From an uncultured SAR86 cluster bacterium (lineage in GTDB: Bacteria; Pseudomonadota; Gammaproteobacteria; Magnimaribacterales; D2472): a stretch of 64,000 bases of DNA. Position 1 is the first letter of the stretch. Each line of letters begins with the position of its first letter. The notes beneath the pieces are model-generated. The model did not search any database and was not told where the DNA came from. It was given only the letters and a program-made list of their open reading frames with translations. Location: NCBI GenBank assembly GCA_902557965.1, contig CACECK010000003.1, positions 62,001 to 126,000 on the forward strand, in the 5' to 3' direction. Below are positions 50,806 through 60,307 of this stretch, in pieces. Position numbers and translations under genes: made by a program.

Positions 50806-51206
50806 GACGTAAAAGAAAAAACATTTCTGATGAAAATCCATTAGATTTAACTCCAATGATGGACATTGTTTTTATCATGTTAATTTTCTTTATTGTCACC
50901 ACTTCTTTTGTAAAAGAAACTGGTGTAGATATAAGTCGACCTAATGCTGAAACTGCTGAAAGGGATGAAAAAGGAAATATTCTTGTAGCAATAACTGAAA
51001 ATAACGAAATTTGGATTGATAAAAGAAGAGTTGATCTCAAAGCAGTAAGGGCAAACATAGAAAGATTAAAAATAGAATATCCAGAAGGATCTGTAATAAT
51101 CCAAGCTGATATGTTATCTAAATCCGGTCTCTTGGTTGAAACTATGGATCAAATCAGACTTGCTGGAATTCAAAATATTTCAATTGCAGCAAAAAATGAT
51201 AACTAA
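50802..51206 (+). CDS. exbD: ExbD/TolR family biopolymer transport protein
   Basis: PLDLTPMMDIVFIMLIFFIVTTSFVKETGVDISRP; 4-nt overlap with exbB. Confidence 0.94.
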   Translation: MRRKRKNISDENPLDLTPMMDIVFIMLIFFIVTTSFVKETGVDISRPNAETAERDEKGNILVAITENNEIWIDKRRVDLKAVRANIERLKIEYPEGSVIIQADMLSKSGLLVETMDQIRLAGIQNISIAAKNDN

Positions 51207-51867
51207 TCTAAACAACATAAAAAATAAATTTTATACATTAGTATCTTCTGATAATAATAGAGTTTTCATTATTATTACTGCAATCGTAGTAACCTTTGTA
51301 ATTTTTTTAATTATTCAATCTTTAATAAGCAGATCAGCTAATATTGATAAGAAAGATAAGAATCCAAACCTTGTTGAATTTATAAGGATTAAAGAAGATA
51401 ACAATCTTCAAGAACGGACCAGGCAAATTCCAGACAAGCCACCACAACCCAAAAGGCCGCCACAACCTGAAATTGAACTAGATGATAAAACACCACCACC
51501 GGTTCAGCAATTTGACTTAGATTTACCAGATTTTGCATTGCCTACTGACTTTAGTGGGGCATTTCTAGGTAATATTGATGATATGGGTAGAGGCACTAGT
51601 CAGTTAATCCCACTCGTAAAAATAGCACCACGGTGTCCAAGTGAGGCTGCTATGGCAGGCATCAATGGATCAGTTGTTTTGGAATTACTTGTTAACGAAT
51701 CTGGAAGAGTAGATACAATTAAAATAAGACAAGCCAGACCATCTAAAATATTCAATAAAGAAGCCTTAAAGGCTGTTAGAAGGTGGCAATTTAAACCAAA
51801 ATCTGTTGACGGAGTTGCTGTACCCCAATTAGGATTACTAACAGTGGAGTTTGTTTGTAATGTTTAA
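51196..51867 (+). CDS. tonB: Energy transducer TonB
   Basis: TM anchor, Pro-rich segment PDKPPQPKRPPQPEIELDDKTPPPVQQ, C-terminal GINGSVVLELLVNESGRVDTIKI...FNKEALKAVRRWQFKP; start trimmed to ATG 51196. Confidence 0.92.
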   Translation: MITNLNNIKNKFYTLVSSDNNRVFIIITAIVVTFVIFLIIQSLISRSANIDKKDKNPNLVEFIRIKEDNNLQERTRQIPDKPPQPKRPPQPEIELDDKTPPPVQQFDLDLPDFALPTDFSGAFLGNIDDMGRGTSQLIPLVKIAPRCPSEAAMAGINGSVVLELLVNESGRVDTIKIRQARPSKIFNKEALKAVRRWQFKPKSVDGVAVPQLGLLTVEFVCNV

Positions 51868-53080
51868 ATATATATTTTTGTTATTAATATTAAGTTTTTA
51901 TCAGCCAGTATTTTCTACTGAAGATACGATAAGCCAAGCTGTGGCAAGATATTTAACAAGAATCCATAAATATATGGAAGCCGAAGATTGGATTAATGCA
52001 GAAAGAGAATTAGAACAAACAGCTAGAAGGTATTTCAAGAATGAAGATAGTTATGAAAGAGCTTTAATTAATCAATTGTATGGACAGTTTTATGCAATGC
52101 AAAGAGATTATAAAAATGCTATTCCTTGGTTTGAAAAAGCTATTGCGAAAGGGAGACTTCCGTTTGCAGCTGACTTACAAGTTACTTACAGTCTGGCGCA
52201 GTGCTATTTTCAAACGGGTAGATACACAGATGTCATTAATACTTTAGAAAACTATAGAACCAAGGCATCAAAAAGAGGCCAAAATATGGCACCTGTCCAA
52301 CTCATGGTTCTAGGCATAGCCTATTTTCAGGAACAAGAAATGCTTAAAGCTTATCTTAATATTGCTGAAGCAAATGCTACTTCAACAAAATTAAATGAAG
52401 AGTGGCTCCAATATGAATTTGCCCTTGCAGTCAAACTTGAAAAATATGACGATGCTATTAGCGTGGGCCAGTTTTTAATATTTGTAAATCCAGAAAAAAA
52501 ATCTTATTGGAAACAGTTAAGCGGTGTTTATTATGGAAGCGAATCTGAGGAGCTTTCATTAGCTGGTCTAGAGTTGGCATACGAAAATGATGTGCTTGAT
52601 AAAGAAAAAGATTACATAGATTTAGCAAGGTATTTTATGTATAAAGAGCTCCCCATTAAAGCGGTGGATGTGCTCAACGATGGCATCAAAATCCAAAAAG
52701 TTAAAAAAACCAGAAAAAATTACGAATTTCTTGCAGATTCATATTTTTTATCAAAAGATAGAGTGAAAGGTATAGATGCTTTAATAAAAGCAGAGAAAAT
52801 AGATTCAGATGCAAACTTATCTTACAAAATTGGTAGATTTGCTTTTGAAAATGAAGATTGGTCAAAATCAATTAATTATTTTAAACAAGCTAAAAATCAA
52901 GGATATGAAAAATATCCTGGTAGATTGGAATTGCTTTTAGGTATTTCTTATTTTGAAATCTCTAATTACAAAGAAGCACTTGTATATTTAAATGAATCAA
53001 AGGAAATAGATACATCCACTTCAGCTGCAGAAGGTTGGATAAGTTATATTAATGATATTCTTGGAACTCAAAGTTCTTAA
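51860..53080 (+). CDS. Exported TPR-repeat protein of the TonB operon
   Basis: Signal peptide followed by helical repeats (YKNAIPWFEKAIAKGRLP, QVTYSLAQCYFQTGRYTDVINTLENY...), 8-nt overlap with tonB. Confidence 0.82.
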   Translation: MFKYIFLLLILSFYQPVFSTEDTISQAVARYLTRIHKYMEAEDWINAERELEQTARRYFKNEDSYERALINQLYGQFYAMQRDYKNAIPWFEKAIAKGRLPFAADLQVTYSLAQCYFQTGRYTDVINTLENYRTKASKRGQNMAPVQLMVLGIAYFQEQEMLKAYLNIAEANATSTKLNEEWLQYEFALAVKLEKYDDAISVGQFLIFVNPEKKSYWKQLSGVYYGSESEELSLAGLELAYENDVLDKEKDYIDLARYFMYKELPIKAVDVLNDGIKIQKVKKTRKNYEFLADSYFLSKDRVKGIDALIKAEKIDSDANLSYKIGRFAFENEDWSKSINYFKQAKNQGYEKYPGRLELLLGISYFEISNYKEALVYLNESKEIDTSTSAAEGWISYINDILGTQSS

Positions 53081-53098
53081 TACTGTCCAATATAAACA

Positions 53099-53776
53099 AT
53101 GATAATTAACGTTAAAAATATAAAAAAATCTTATAACGTTGGCACTCAGGAAGTGCACGCTCTTCGCGGCATTGATTTATCTGTTGAGAAAGGTGAATTC
53201 ATGGCAATTATGGGGCCATCTGGATCTGGTAAAACAACTTTAATGAATATTATTGGTTGTCTTGATACACCAACAAGTGGGACGTATGAATTAAATGGAA
53301 AATCTGTAAGTAGTCTTGAGGATGATGAGCTTGCCAGCATTAGAAATAAGGAAATTGGATTTGTTTTTCAATCCTTTAATTTATTAGCCAAGAACAGCAC
53401 ATTAGATAATGTGCTACTTCCACTTAAATATGCTGGCGAGAATAAAAATGATGCTGTGATTAAAGCTAAAAAAGTTATTGGGAGAGTTGGACTAACAGAA
53501 AGATTAGATCATACGCCTGCAGAGTTATCTGGCGGTCAACAACAAAGAGTCGCAATAGCTAGAGCTTTAGTAAATAATCCTAGTATTATCTTTGCAGACG
53601 AACCTACTGGTAATCTAGATTCTAAAACAGGTGAGGAAGTAATGAATTTATTTAAGGAACTTAATTCATATGGACAAACAATCATCTTAATTACACATGA
53701 AGATAGTGTTGCTCAACAATCAAATAGGGTTATTACAATTATGGATGGTCTGATAAAATCAGATAACAGGAATTAA
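53099..53776 (+). CDS. ABC transporter ATP-binding protein (MacB/LolD-type)
   Basis: MGPSGSGKTTLMNIIGCLD, QSFNLLAKNSTLDNVLLPL, ELSGGQQQRVAIARAL, IIFADEPTGNLDS. Confidence 0.95.
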   Translation: MIINVKNIKKSYNVGTQEVHALRGIDLSVEKGEFMAIMGPSGSGKTTLMNIIGCLDTPTSGTYELNGKSVSSLEDDELASIRNKEIGFVFQSFNLLAKNSTLDNVLLPLKYAGENKNDAVIKAKKVIGRVGLTERLDHTPAELSGGQQQRVAIARALVNNPSIIFADEPTGNLDSKTGEEVMNLFKELNSYGQTIILITHEDSVAQQSNRVITIMDGLIKSDNRN

Positions 53777-53778
53777 AA

Positions 53779-54969
53779 ATGTACAATAAATACTTATTAA
53801 TTGTTTCTATGTTTATCATTGCCGCATGTGGCGGTAGTGGCGATCAAAAAAAAGAAACACAATTTTATAAGAAGCAACAAACCTTACCACAAACACTTGA
53901 GGTATCAATTGAGGCTTCTGGTGTAATTGAGGCTATATCTGCTGTTGAAATTAAATCTAAAGCTTCTGGTGAGGTTTTATTTCTTGGTGCTGAGGTTGGT
54001 GACTTTGTAGCACGAGGTTCGATGTTAGCTCAAATTGATCAAAGAACAGCAAATAATATAGTTGATCAAACTAAATCAGATCTTGAAGCTTCAAAAGTAA
54101 GACTTACAAATGCTGAATCTCAGTATGAAAGAGGAAAACAGCTTCATAAAAATGCAAGTATTTCTGATAAAGATTTTGAGGATATTAAAGAAAATTATGC
54201 TCAAGCAAAATCAACACTTGTTAGAAACGAAGTATCTTATGAGAATGCAAAAATATCACTAGATGATACTATTGTTAAATCACCAACTGACGGAACAATA
54301 ATATCCAGACCAGTAGAGGTTGGTCAGGTAATTTCGTCTCCAACTTCAGCTTTTGGTGAAGGCTCTATATTAATGACCATGGCAGATTTATCTAAAGTTA
54401 GGGTTAGAGCTTTGGTTGATGAAATTGATGTAGGTAAAGTATCTATTGGTCAATCCGTATCTATTAAAGTTGCAGCCTATAGAGATAAAGAATTTATTGG
54501 AACAGTCTCAAAAATTGAGCCCAAAGCATATGTTCAACAAAATGTTACAACCTTTCCAGTCTTAATTGATATCGATAACGATGAAAATTTACTGTTAATA
54601 GGTATGAATACTGATGTGGTCATAGAAGTACTAAATAAAGACGTAGCCATGAGTATTCCAACTATGTCCCTTAGAACAAGAAAAGATATATATACAGCAG
54701 CTTCAATAATAGATATTGAAAAAGAAGAAATAGATCAATTCTTAGTTGAAAAGGTTAAAGGCGAGAATTTTAACAAATTTATTGTAATAACAGATTCTAA
54801 AAAAGGTCCAGACCTCTCATGGGTGAAAGTAGGTGTTTCTGACCTAGTAAACGTTGAGATTGTTGAAGGCCTTAATAAAGAAGACGTGGTCTATATACTT
54901 CCTAGTAAAAGCTTATTTGATTATCAAGAACGTTTTAAACAAAGAGTAAGTGGATCATTTAGTTTTTAA
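53779..54969 (+). CDS. HlyD/MacA-family periplasmic adaptor lipoprotein
   Basis: Lipobox FIIAACGG; lipoyl-like SGVIEAISAVEIKSKASGEVLFLGAEVGDFVARGSMLAQID; coiled coil. Confidence 0.9.
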   Translation: MYNKYLLIVSMFIIAACGGSGDQKKETQFYKKQQTLPQTLEVSIEASGVIEAISAVEIKSKASGEVLFLGAEVGDFVARGSMLAQIDQRTANNIVDQTKSDLEASKVRLTNAESQYERGKQLHKNASISDKDFEDIKENYAQAKSTLVRNEVSYENAKISLDDTIVKSPTDGTIISRPVEVGQVISSPTSAFGEGSILMTMADLSKVRVRALVDEIDVGKVSIGQSVSIKVAAYRDKEFIGTVSKIEPKAYVQQNVTTFPVLIDIDNDENLLLIGMNTDVVIEVLNKDVAMSIPTMSLRTRKDIYTAASIIDIEKEEIDQFLVEKVKGENFNKFIVITDSKKGPDLSWVKVGVSDLVNVEIVEGLNKEDVVYILPSKSLFDYQERFKQRVSGSFSF

Positions 54970-54970
54970 A

Positions 54971-56179
54971 ATGTTAATAGAAGAGTCATTAAAATCCGCA
55001 GTATCTTCCATCAGAACAAATCGGGTTAGATCATTTTTAACAACACTGGCAATCATAATTGGAACAGCAGCAGTAATTGCGGTTATTGGTATTGGTTCAA
55101 GTGCTAGTAAGGCCTTAGAGGAAGATATAGATGAGCTAGGGCCAAGAACACTCTCTATATTTCCAAGTCAAAGAAAAAGAGGAGGAGTATCATCTGGTTT
55201 TAATCCATTGGTAATAAAAGATGCTGAGGCTCTAGCAGACAATAATGATCATAACTGGATGATAGCGCCAGCAATGTCTGGTAGTAGACAAATAAAATAT
55301 GAGAACAATAATATTAGTGGCGAAATAAATGGTTATTTGCCTATTAACTTTAAAGTGAGAGGTTTTGACCTAGCACATGGCAGACTTTTCACCGAAAAAG
55401 AAAACTTAGGAAGAAAAAAAGTAGTTGTTCTTGGTTCTAAGGTCCCTGGCGAATTAAAGAAATCTGTTAAGCAAATTTTAAATCAAGATATTTTAGTTGC
55501 CGGGACTTCATACAAAGTTATAGGCATTTTAGCTGAAGAAGGTTCTACAGGTTGGCAAAATCCTGATGATGATCTGTATGTTCCGTTATTAACTGCATCA
55601 CAAAGAATTTTTGGAACTGATAGACTGGGCTGGATTAATGTTGGTATTTCTAATGATACGAATGTTGATTACGTGATGATGACCATTGAAGAGATTTTAA
55701 GACAAAAACATGACATTGGACCCGGCGGAGAAAATGATTTTAGAATTAATGACTGGAGCCAGTTTTCAGATCTTAGAAGGCAAGCTACTGGTATCTTTAC
55801 TGCTTTAATAGCTGGGATTGCTGGCATAAGCTTAATAGTTGGCGGGATTGGTGTTATGAACATTATGTTAGTTTCAGTTACTGAACGTACAAGAGAAATT
55901 GGCTTAAGAAAAGCTCTAGGTGCAACACATAGGTCTATTATGATGCAATTTATTGTTGAGGCTGTTTTGTTATGCATTCTGGGTGGATTGGTAGGAGTAT
56001 TCATAGGAACTTCATTGTTATATCTTTTCGCATCTTTTAATGATTGGCCTTTTGCTATGCCAATAAGTGCTATATTTGGATCTATTACTTTCTCTGCTTT
56101 AGTTGGTTTATTTTTTGGTATTTGGCCAGCAAGAAGAGCGGCCCAATTAGATCCAGCTGTATCTCTAAGATATGAGTAA
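54971..56179 (+). CDS. MacB-like ABC transporter permease
   Basis: SLKSAVSSIRTNRVRSFLTTLAIIIGTAAVIAVIGIG, VGGIGVMNIMLVSVTERTREIGLRKALGA; start trimmed to ATG 54971. Confidence 0.92.
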   Translation: MLIEESLKSAVSSIRTNRVRSFLTTLAIIIGTAAVIAVIGIGSSASKALEEDIDELGPRTLSIFPSQRKRGGVSSGFNPLVIKDAEALADNNDHNWMIAPAMSGSRQIKYENNNISGEINGYLPINFKVRGFDLAHGRLFTEKENLGRKKVVVLGSKVPGELKKSVKQILNQDILVAGTSYKVIGILAEEGSTGWQNPDDDLYVPLLTASQRIFGTDRLGWINVGISNDTNVDYVMMTIEEILRQKHDIGPGGENDFRINDWSQFSDLRRQATGIFTALIAGIAGISLIVGGIGVMNIMLVSVTERTREIGLRKALGATHRSIMMQFIVEAVLLCILGGLVGVFIGTSLLYLFASFNDWPFAMPISAIFGSITFSALVGLFFGIWPARRAAQLDPAVSLRYE

Positions 56180-57272
56180 ACTTAAAGTAGTTCAATTATT
56201 ACCTGAATTAAATATTGGCGGAGTAGAAAGAGGTACGAAAGATTTTTCCAAAGCATTAATTGCAAACGGCCATGAATCAATAGTCATATCTAATGGTGGA
56301 ATTTTCGAAGAAGACATTATTAAAAATGGCGGAAAACATCACAAAGTTCCCATACACAAAAAGAGTATTTTTTCCTTAAAATATTCGCAAGTTTTAAGGG
56401 AAATATACTTATCTGAAAAACCTGACATAGTTCATGTTAGATCTAGAATACCTGCATGGATAAACTATTTCGCTTTTAAAAAATTAGATAATAAGCCTCT
56501 ATTAATTTCAACATTTCATGGTTTATACAGTACTCCAATTTATAGCAGAATAATGTCTAAAGTTGATCATATGATTGCTATTTCAGATACGGTCAAAGAT
56601 TACATTAAAAACACATATAACGTATCTGAAGATAATATCACTACCATTCCCAGAGGTTGTGACATGAGTGTTTTTAATAAAGAGGCTATTAATCCCAATT
56701 GGATAGCTAAATGGTATGAGGAATTCCCTCAATTAAAGAGTAAAATAATACTTACGCTGCCAACAAGAATCTCAAGCTGGAAGGGTGTTGATAGCTTTTT
56801 AGAATTAATAAACGCACTTAATAATGATAAATATCATGCATTAGTAGTAGGACCTGTAGCTAAATCTAAGCAACAATATTTTAATAAATTAAAGAGTAAG
56901 ACAAAGGAACTTGGCATAGAAAATAATATTACATTTACTGGTTCAAGAAATGATATTGTTAATATTTATAGACTTTCTGATGTGGTTTTTAATTTATCAA
57001 TAAAGCCAGAACCTTTTGGTAGGACAACTATCGAGGCAATTAGCTGTGGAGCAAAAGTGGTTGGTTGGAATCATGGAGGGACCAAAGAAATTTTAGATGA
57101 GTTATATCCAGATGGTTTAGTGGAGCTAAATAATATTGATGCTTTAAGAGATACAACTGAAAAGGTCTCTAACCCCAATTATCAAAATCCAAAAGATAAT
57201 ATTTTTACTTCTGAAAAGATGGTTCAACAAACCATTGATTTATATCATCAATTACTAAGTACGCCTTCATAG
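56172..57272 (+). CDS. Glycosyltransferase family 4-like protein
   Basis: VVQLLPELNIGGVERGTKDFSKAL, ISTFHGLYSTPIYSR, ISDTVKDYI, PEPFGRTTIEAISCGAKVVGWNHGGTKEIL; 8-nt overlap with the permease. Confidence 0.92.
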   Translation: MSKLKVVQLLPELNIGGVERGTKDFSKALIANGHESIVISNGGIFEEDIIKNGGKHHKVPIHKKSIFSLKYSQVLREIYLSEKPDIVHVRSRIPAWINYFAFKKLDNKPLLISTFHGLYSTPIYSRIMSKVDHMIAISDTVKDYIKNTYNVSEDNITTIPRGCDMSVFNKEAINPNWIAKWYEEFPQLKSKIILTLPTRISSWKGVDSFLELINALNNDKYHALVVGPVAKSKQQYFNKLKSKTKELGIENNITFTGSRNDIVNIYRLSDVVFNLSIKPEPFGRTTIEAISCGAKVVGWNHGGTKEILDELYPDGLVELNNIDALRDTTEKVSNPNYQNPKDNIFTSEKMVQQTIDLYHQLLSTPS

Positions 57273-58216
57273 GCAGAAGTAATTGCTTTAACACGCTCAT
57301 CTATTGAAAATTCATTTTGAACAAACTCAAAGATAGCACTTTGATCTATTAGATCTATTGAATCAACGTATAATTCAATTAATTCTTGAAGAGAAGCTAA
57401 GTCATCTTTATTTGCTAATAGTTCTTTTGGGAGTATATCTGGCATATGTCCAACGTCAGTAGATATTACGGGAATACCAAGATATAGTGCTTCAAGGGCT
57501 ACTCTAGGACCACCTTCGTCGCGTGATGAAACAATTAAGACAGATGCATTTTCATAGTATGAAATGAGTTCTTCTCTTTTAACCTCATCTAAAATCTCAA
57601 TTTTATTAGCTAAATTATTTTTTTTAACCAAATATAATAAATTCTGTTTCTCCTTGCCTGAGCCGATAATTACAAGTTTAGTCTTAATATTTGTCCACGA
57701 TTCTATCAATAAATCAAAACCCTTTACTTTCTCTAATCTTCCTACAGCCAGAGCATATTTATTGTTTTGTTTTGTTGATTTTTTTAGCTTGGGATTCCAC
57801 CAATTTGATATAACTAATGTTTTATTTTTAATATCTTCAATAGCTTTATTAGATACACCAATGACTAGATCGCATTTTTCATATACTTTTTTATTTTTCT
57901 TAATTCCATGAACTGTTGCAATATGTTTGAAGTTATTTTTTATAGAATTAATAATCGATGTTGTTTTACTTCCATGAGTATGAATCACATCAGGGTTAAT
58001 TCGTTTCAATTTTTTTTTGAGTTTATATTTACCAATAATAGAATTTCTTCCAAAATCCTTAATGGGAATAACATTAATCACTTCATTAAAATACTTAGCA
58101 ATAGACTCAGTACATATTAAGACTTCATTATTTTTGCTGTAGGTCAAAAGCTCATCAACGTGTTGCTCAATGCCAGCAAAGCTGTCACTCATAACCAAAT
58201 GAACAATCTTAGCCAT
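57248..58216 (-). CDS. Glycosyltransferase family 4-like protein
   Basis: YALAVGRLEKVKGFDLLIESW, VIVSSRDEGGPRVALEALYLGIPVISTDVGHMPDIL. Confidence 0.9.
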   Translation of the reverse strand: MAKIVHLVMSDSFAGIEQHVDELLTYSKNNEVLICTESIAKYFNEVINVIPIKDFGRNSIIGKYKLKKKLKRINPDVIHTHGSKTTSIINSIKNNFKHIATVHGIKKNKKVYEKCDLVIGVSNKAIEDIKNKTLVISNWWNPKLKKSTKQNNKYALAVGRLEKVKGFDLLIESWTNIKTKLVIIGSGKEKQNLLYLVKKNNLANKIEILDEVKREELISYYENASVLIVSSRDEGGPRVALEALYLGIPVISTDVGHMPDILPKELLANKDDLASLQELIELYVDSIDLIDQSAIFEFVQNEFSIDERVKAITSAYEGVLSN

Positions 58217-59255
58217 TGTGTAAAATCTTATCTAATTTAAATGCCAATTTTTCTACCTCAGAAAACAAAACCTGATTTGGTTGTTTAATTATTTTCATTG
58301 ATTTTATAATTTTTTTACTTTGCCCCTGCATTAAATCACTTATATCGATGTATCCAACATTTTTGTTAATAAGCAGATCATGTATTTGTTTTACGACCTT
58401 ATCTTTTTTTTGATAATCCATATTAAAAAGTAGTGTTTCTCCTCTTGAAGATAAAGATTCATAAACCATATTCACACTATCTTGAGTAACGAATTTAAGT
58501 GAGGCTTTTTCAATTATTTCATCATAGGAAGTATCCATAGAATCTGTTTTTACAAAGATACAGTTTGTATATTCAATATTTCTAATTAGATCATTTAGTT
58601 TGGCTGAAGTTCTTCTTGAATTAAATATGTACCACATTTTATCCGGATAAAGTGAAATCACATATCTTATTTGCTCATAGATTTCTTGATCATTAAATAA
58701 GAAATGAGAATTTTTACCCCCTACACCTATAAAACCAATTTTTTCATCCGGCAAGCTATCGTATACCTTGCTAAGAGATCCCTCAAAGTACAACACATTT
58801 GTGTCAATGGCTTTAAATTTATTCTTATCGTGAAGTGGAGCACATATCACATCAAATGATGTTTTCCTAAATGTAGGTGAAAGTACAGAAACTGCTTTTA
58901 CCATGTGGTCTGGCTTAAAGTAATTAAAAAATTTTTTTAGATATAAGATTCTCGAGTGTGTGGCATGGCCGGCACCAATAATCATATCTATATCGTATTT
59001 ATTAAGAATTTCCTTTCTTGATTTTGAATTTCGATTATCATGTTTTGTTATATCAATCATATCCAAAGCTTCACGAATAACATTTAAAGTCAAAAAATTA
59101 ATAAACAAGTGAGGCCAGTTAAAAAACTTTCCTAATCCACCAAGATAATCTTCATTAATTATTGAAATATTGTTTGTCTTTGATAATTCATCTAATAGCG
59201 TTTTGACTTGCTTTTCATGTCCAGTCTTGCCATCTTTAATCCAAAGTATATTCAT
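58209..59255 (-). CDS. Mitochondrial-fission-ELM1-like family protein (putative GT-B-like)
   Basis: ILWIKDGKTGHEKQVKTLLDEL, DMIIGAGHATHSRILYLKK, GVGGKNSHFLF, FVTQDSVNMVYESLSSRGETLLF. Confidence 0.82.
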   Translation of the reverse strand: MNILWIKDGKTGHEKQVKTLLDELSKTNNISIINEDYLGGLGKFFNWPHLFINFLTLNVIREALDMIDITKHDNRNSKSRKEILNKYDIDMIIGAGHATHSRILYLKKFFNYFKPDHMVKAVSVLSPTFRKTSFDVICAPLHDKNKFKAIDTNVLYFEGSLSKVYDSLPDEKIGFIGVGGKNSHFLFNDQEIYEQIRYVISLYPDKMWYIFNSRRTSAKLNDLIRNIEYTNCIFVKTDSMDTSYDEIIEKASLKFVTQDSVNMVYESLSSRGETLLFNMDYQKKDKVVKQIHDLLINKNVGYIDISDLMQGQSKKIIKSMKIIKQPNQVLFSEVEKLAFKLDKILHNG

Positions 59256-59323
59256 TTATAGGTAATAACAATATAAAGAATAAATTATACATGGGATAAT
59301 GAAAGCATATTTACATTCATTAT

Positions 59324-59515
59324 ATGAACAAACAAGATCTAATTAAATCTTTAGCAACTACCCTAATTTCTCAATACGGAGATGATGCTGAAACTGTTGC
59401 TATGTTAAGAGCTGCTGAAAATGCAGCAGACCTTAACAACGAAGAGTGGATGAAGTGGGAAAAAGTGATTATGGAAATTCATATTATGAATAAATCACCA
59501 AATCTTGATGGGTAA
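59324..59515 (+). CDS. Hypothetical protein, 63 aa
   Basis: Intergenic ORF with plausible amphipathic helical content (MNKQDLIKSLATTLISQYGDDAETVAMLRAAENAADLNNEEWMKWEKVI...). Confidence 0.55.
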   Translation: MNKQDLIKSLATTLISQYGDDAETVAMLRAAENAADLNNEEWMKWEKVIMEIHIMNKSPNLDG

Positions 59516-59554
59516 AATTTATATTTCTTTAAGAAATGAGTTAATCTAAAACGT

Positions 59555-60013
59555 ATGAATTTTAACTTTTTATCACAAAAATATAAGAATATTTTTATTT
59601 CAGCATTTGGAGCATTCCTATGTATGTTCTTAATAGCATATTTTAATTCCACTGATTCAACAAATGTATGGTTAATACCTCCATTTGGTGCAAGTTTGGT
59701 TTTAGTAATGGCTGTGCATGAAAGTCCATTAGCAAGCCCTCGAAATGTTTTCTTTGGGCATGTGCTTTCAGCATCATCAGGTGTATTAATGTTCTATTTC
59801 TTAGGCAATACGGCTCTTTCAATAGCCCTTGGTTTGGGTTTTGCAATTTCTTTGATGATGCTAACTAAAACTGTTCACCCACCAGCTGGAGCGAATCCAG
59901 TAATAGCAGTCCTTGGGGCAAAAACATTTGAATTCGTTATAATGCCAGTTGCTATAGGAGCATCATTTATAGTTATATTTGCTTTGTTATATAACAAAAT
60001 ATGGAAAAGATAA
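59555..60013 (+). CDS. HPP family integral membrane protein
   Basis: WLIPPFGASLVLVMAVHESPLASPRNVFFGH, LTKTVHPPAGANPVIAVLG. Confidence 0.88.
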   Translation: MNFNFLSQKYKNIFISAFGAFLCMFLIAYFNSTDSTNVWLIPPFGASLVLVMAVHESPLASPRNVFFGHVLSASSGVLMFYFLGNTALSIALGLGFAISLMMLTKTVHPPAGANPVIAVLGAKTFEFVIMPVAIGASFIVIFALLYNKIWKR

Positions 60014-60306
60014 TAGAGAGTCAAATAATAGACATAATTAATGATAAGTTAAGTCCATCCGTCTTAAATTTAATTAATGAGAGCTTTATGCATAATGTAC
60101 CAACTGGATCAGAAAGCCACTTTAAATTAATTGTCGTATCAGATGTATTCAAAGATTTAACAAACGTTAAGAGACATCAGCTAATTTACCGCACATTAAA
60201 TAAAATAATGGACGAAATACATGCGCTCTCAATCTATGCTTTTGATGAAAATGAATATAATGCAAATCCAATTGTAATCGACTCACCAAATTGCGCTAAT
60301 AAATAA
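60001..60306 (+). CDS. BolA family protein
   Basis: SESHFKLIVVSDVFKDLTNVKRHQLIYRTLNKIMDEIHALSIYAFDENEY; 13-nt overlap with the HPP gene. Confidence 0.92.
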   Translation: MEKIIESQIIDIINDKLSPSVLNLINESFMHNVPTGSESHFKLIVVSDVFKDLTNVKRHQLIYRTLNKIMDEIHALSIYAFDENEYNANPIVIDSPNCANK

Positions 60307-60307
60307 C

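Noticed and set aside
55669-56004. Minus-strand 111-aa ORF inside the MacB-like permease
   Set aside because: Antisense shadow ORF.
57564-57911. Plus-strand 115-aa ORF inside the minus-strand glycosyltransferase
   Set aside because: Antisense shadow of a recognisable GT4 gene.
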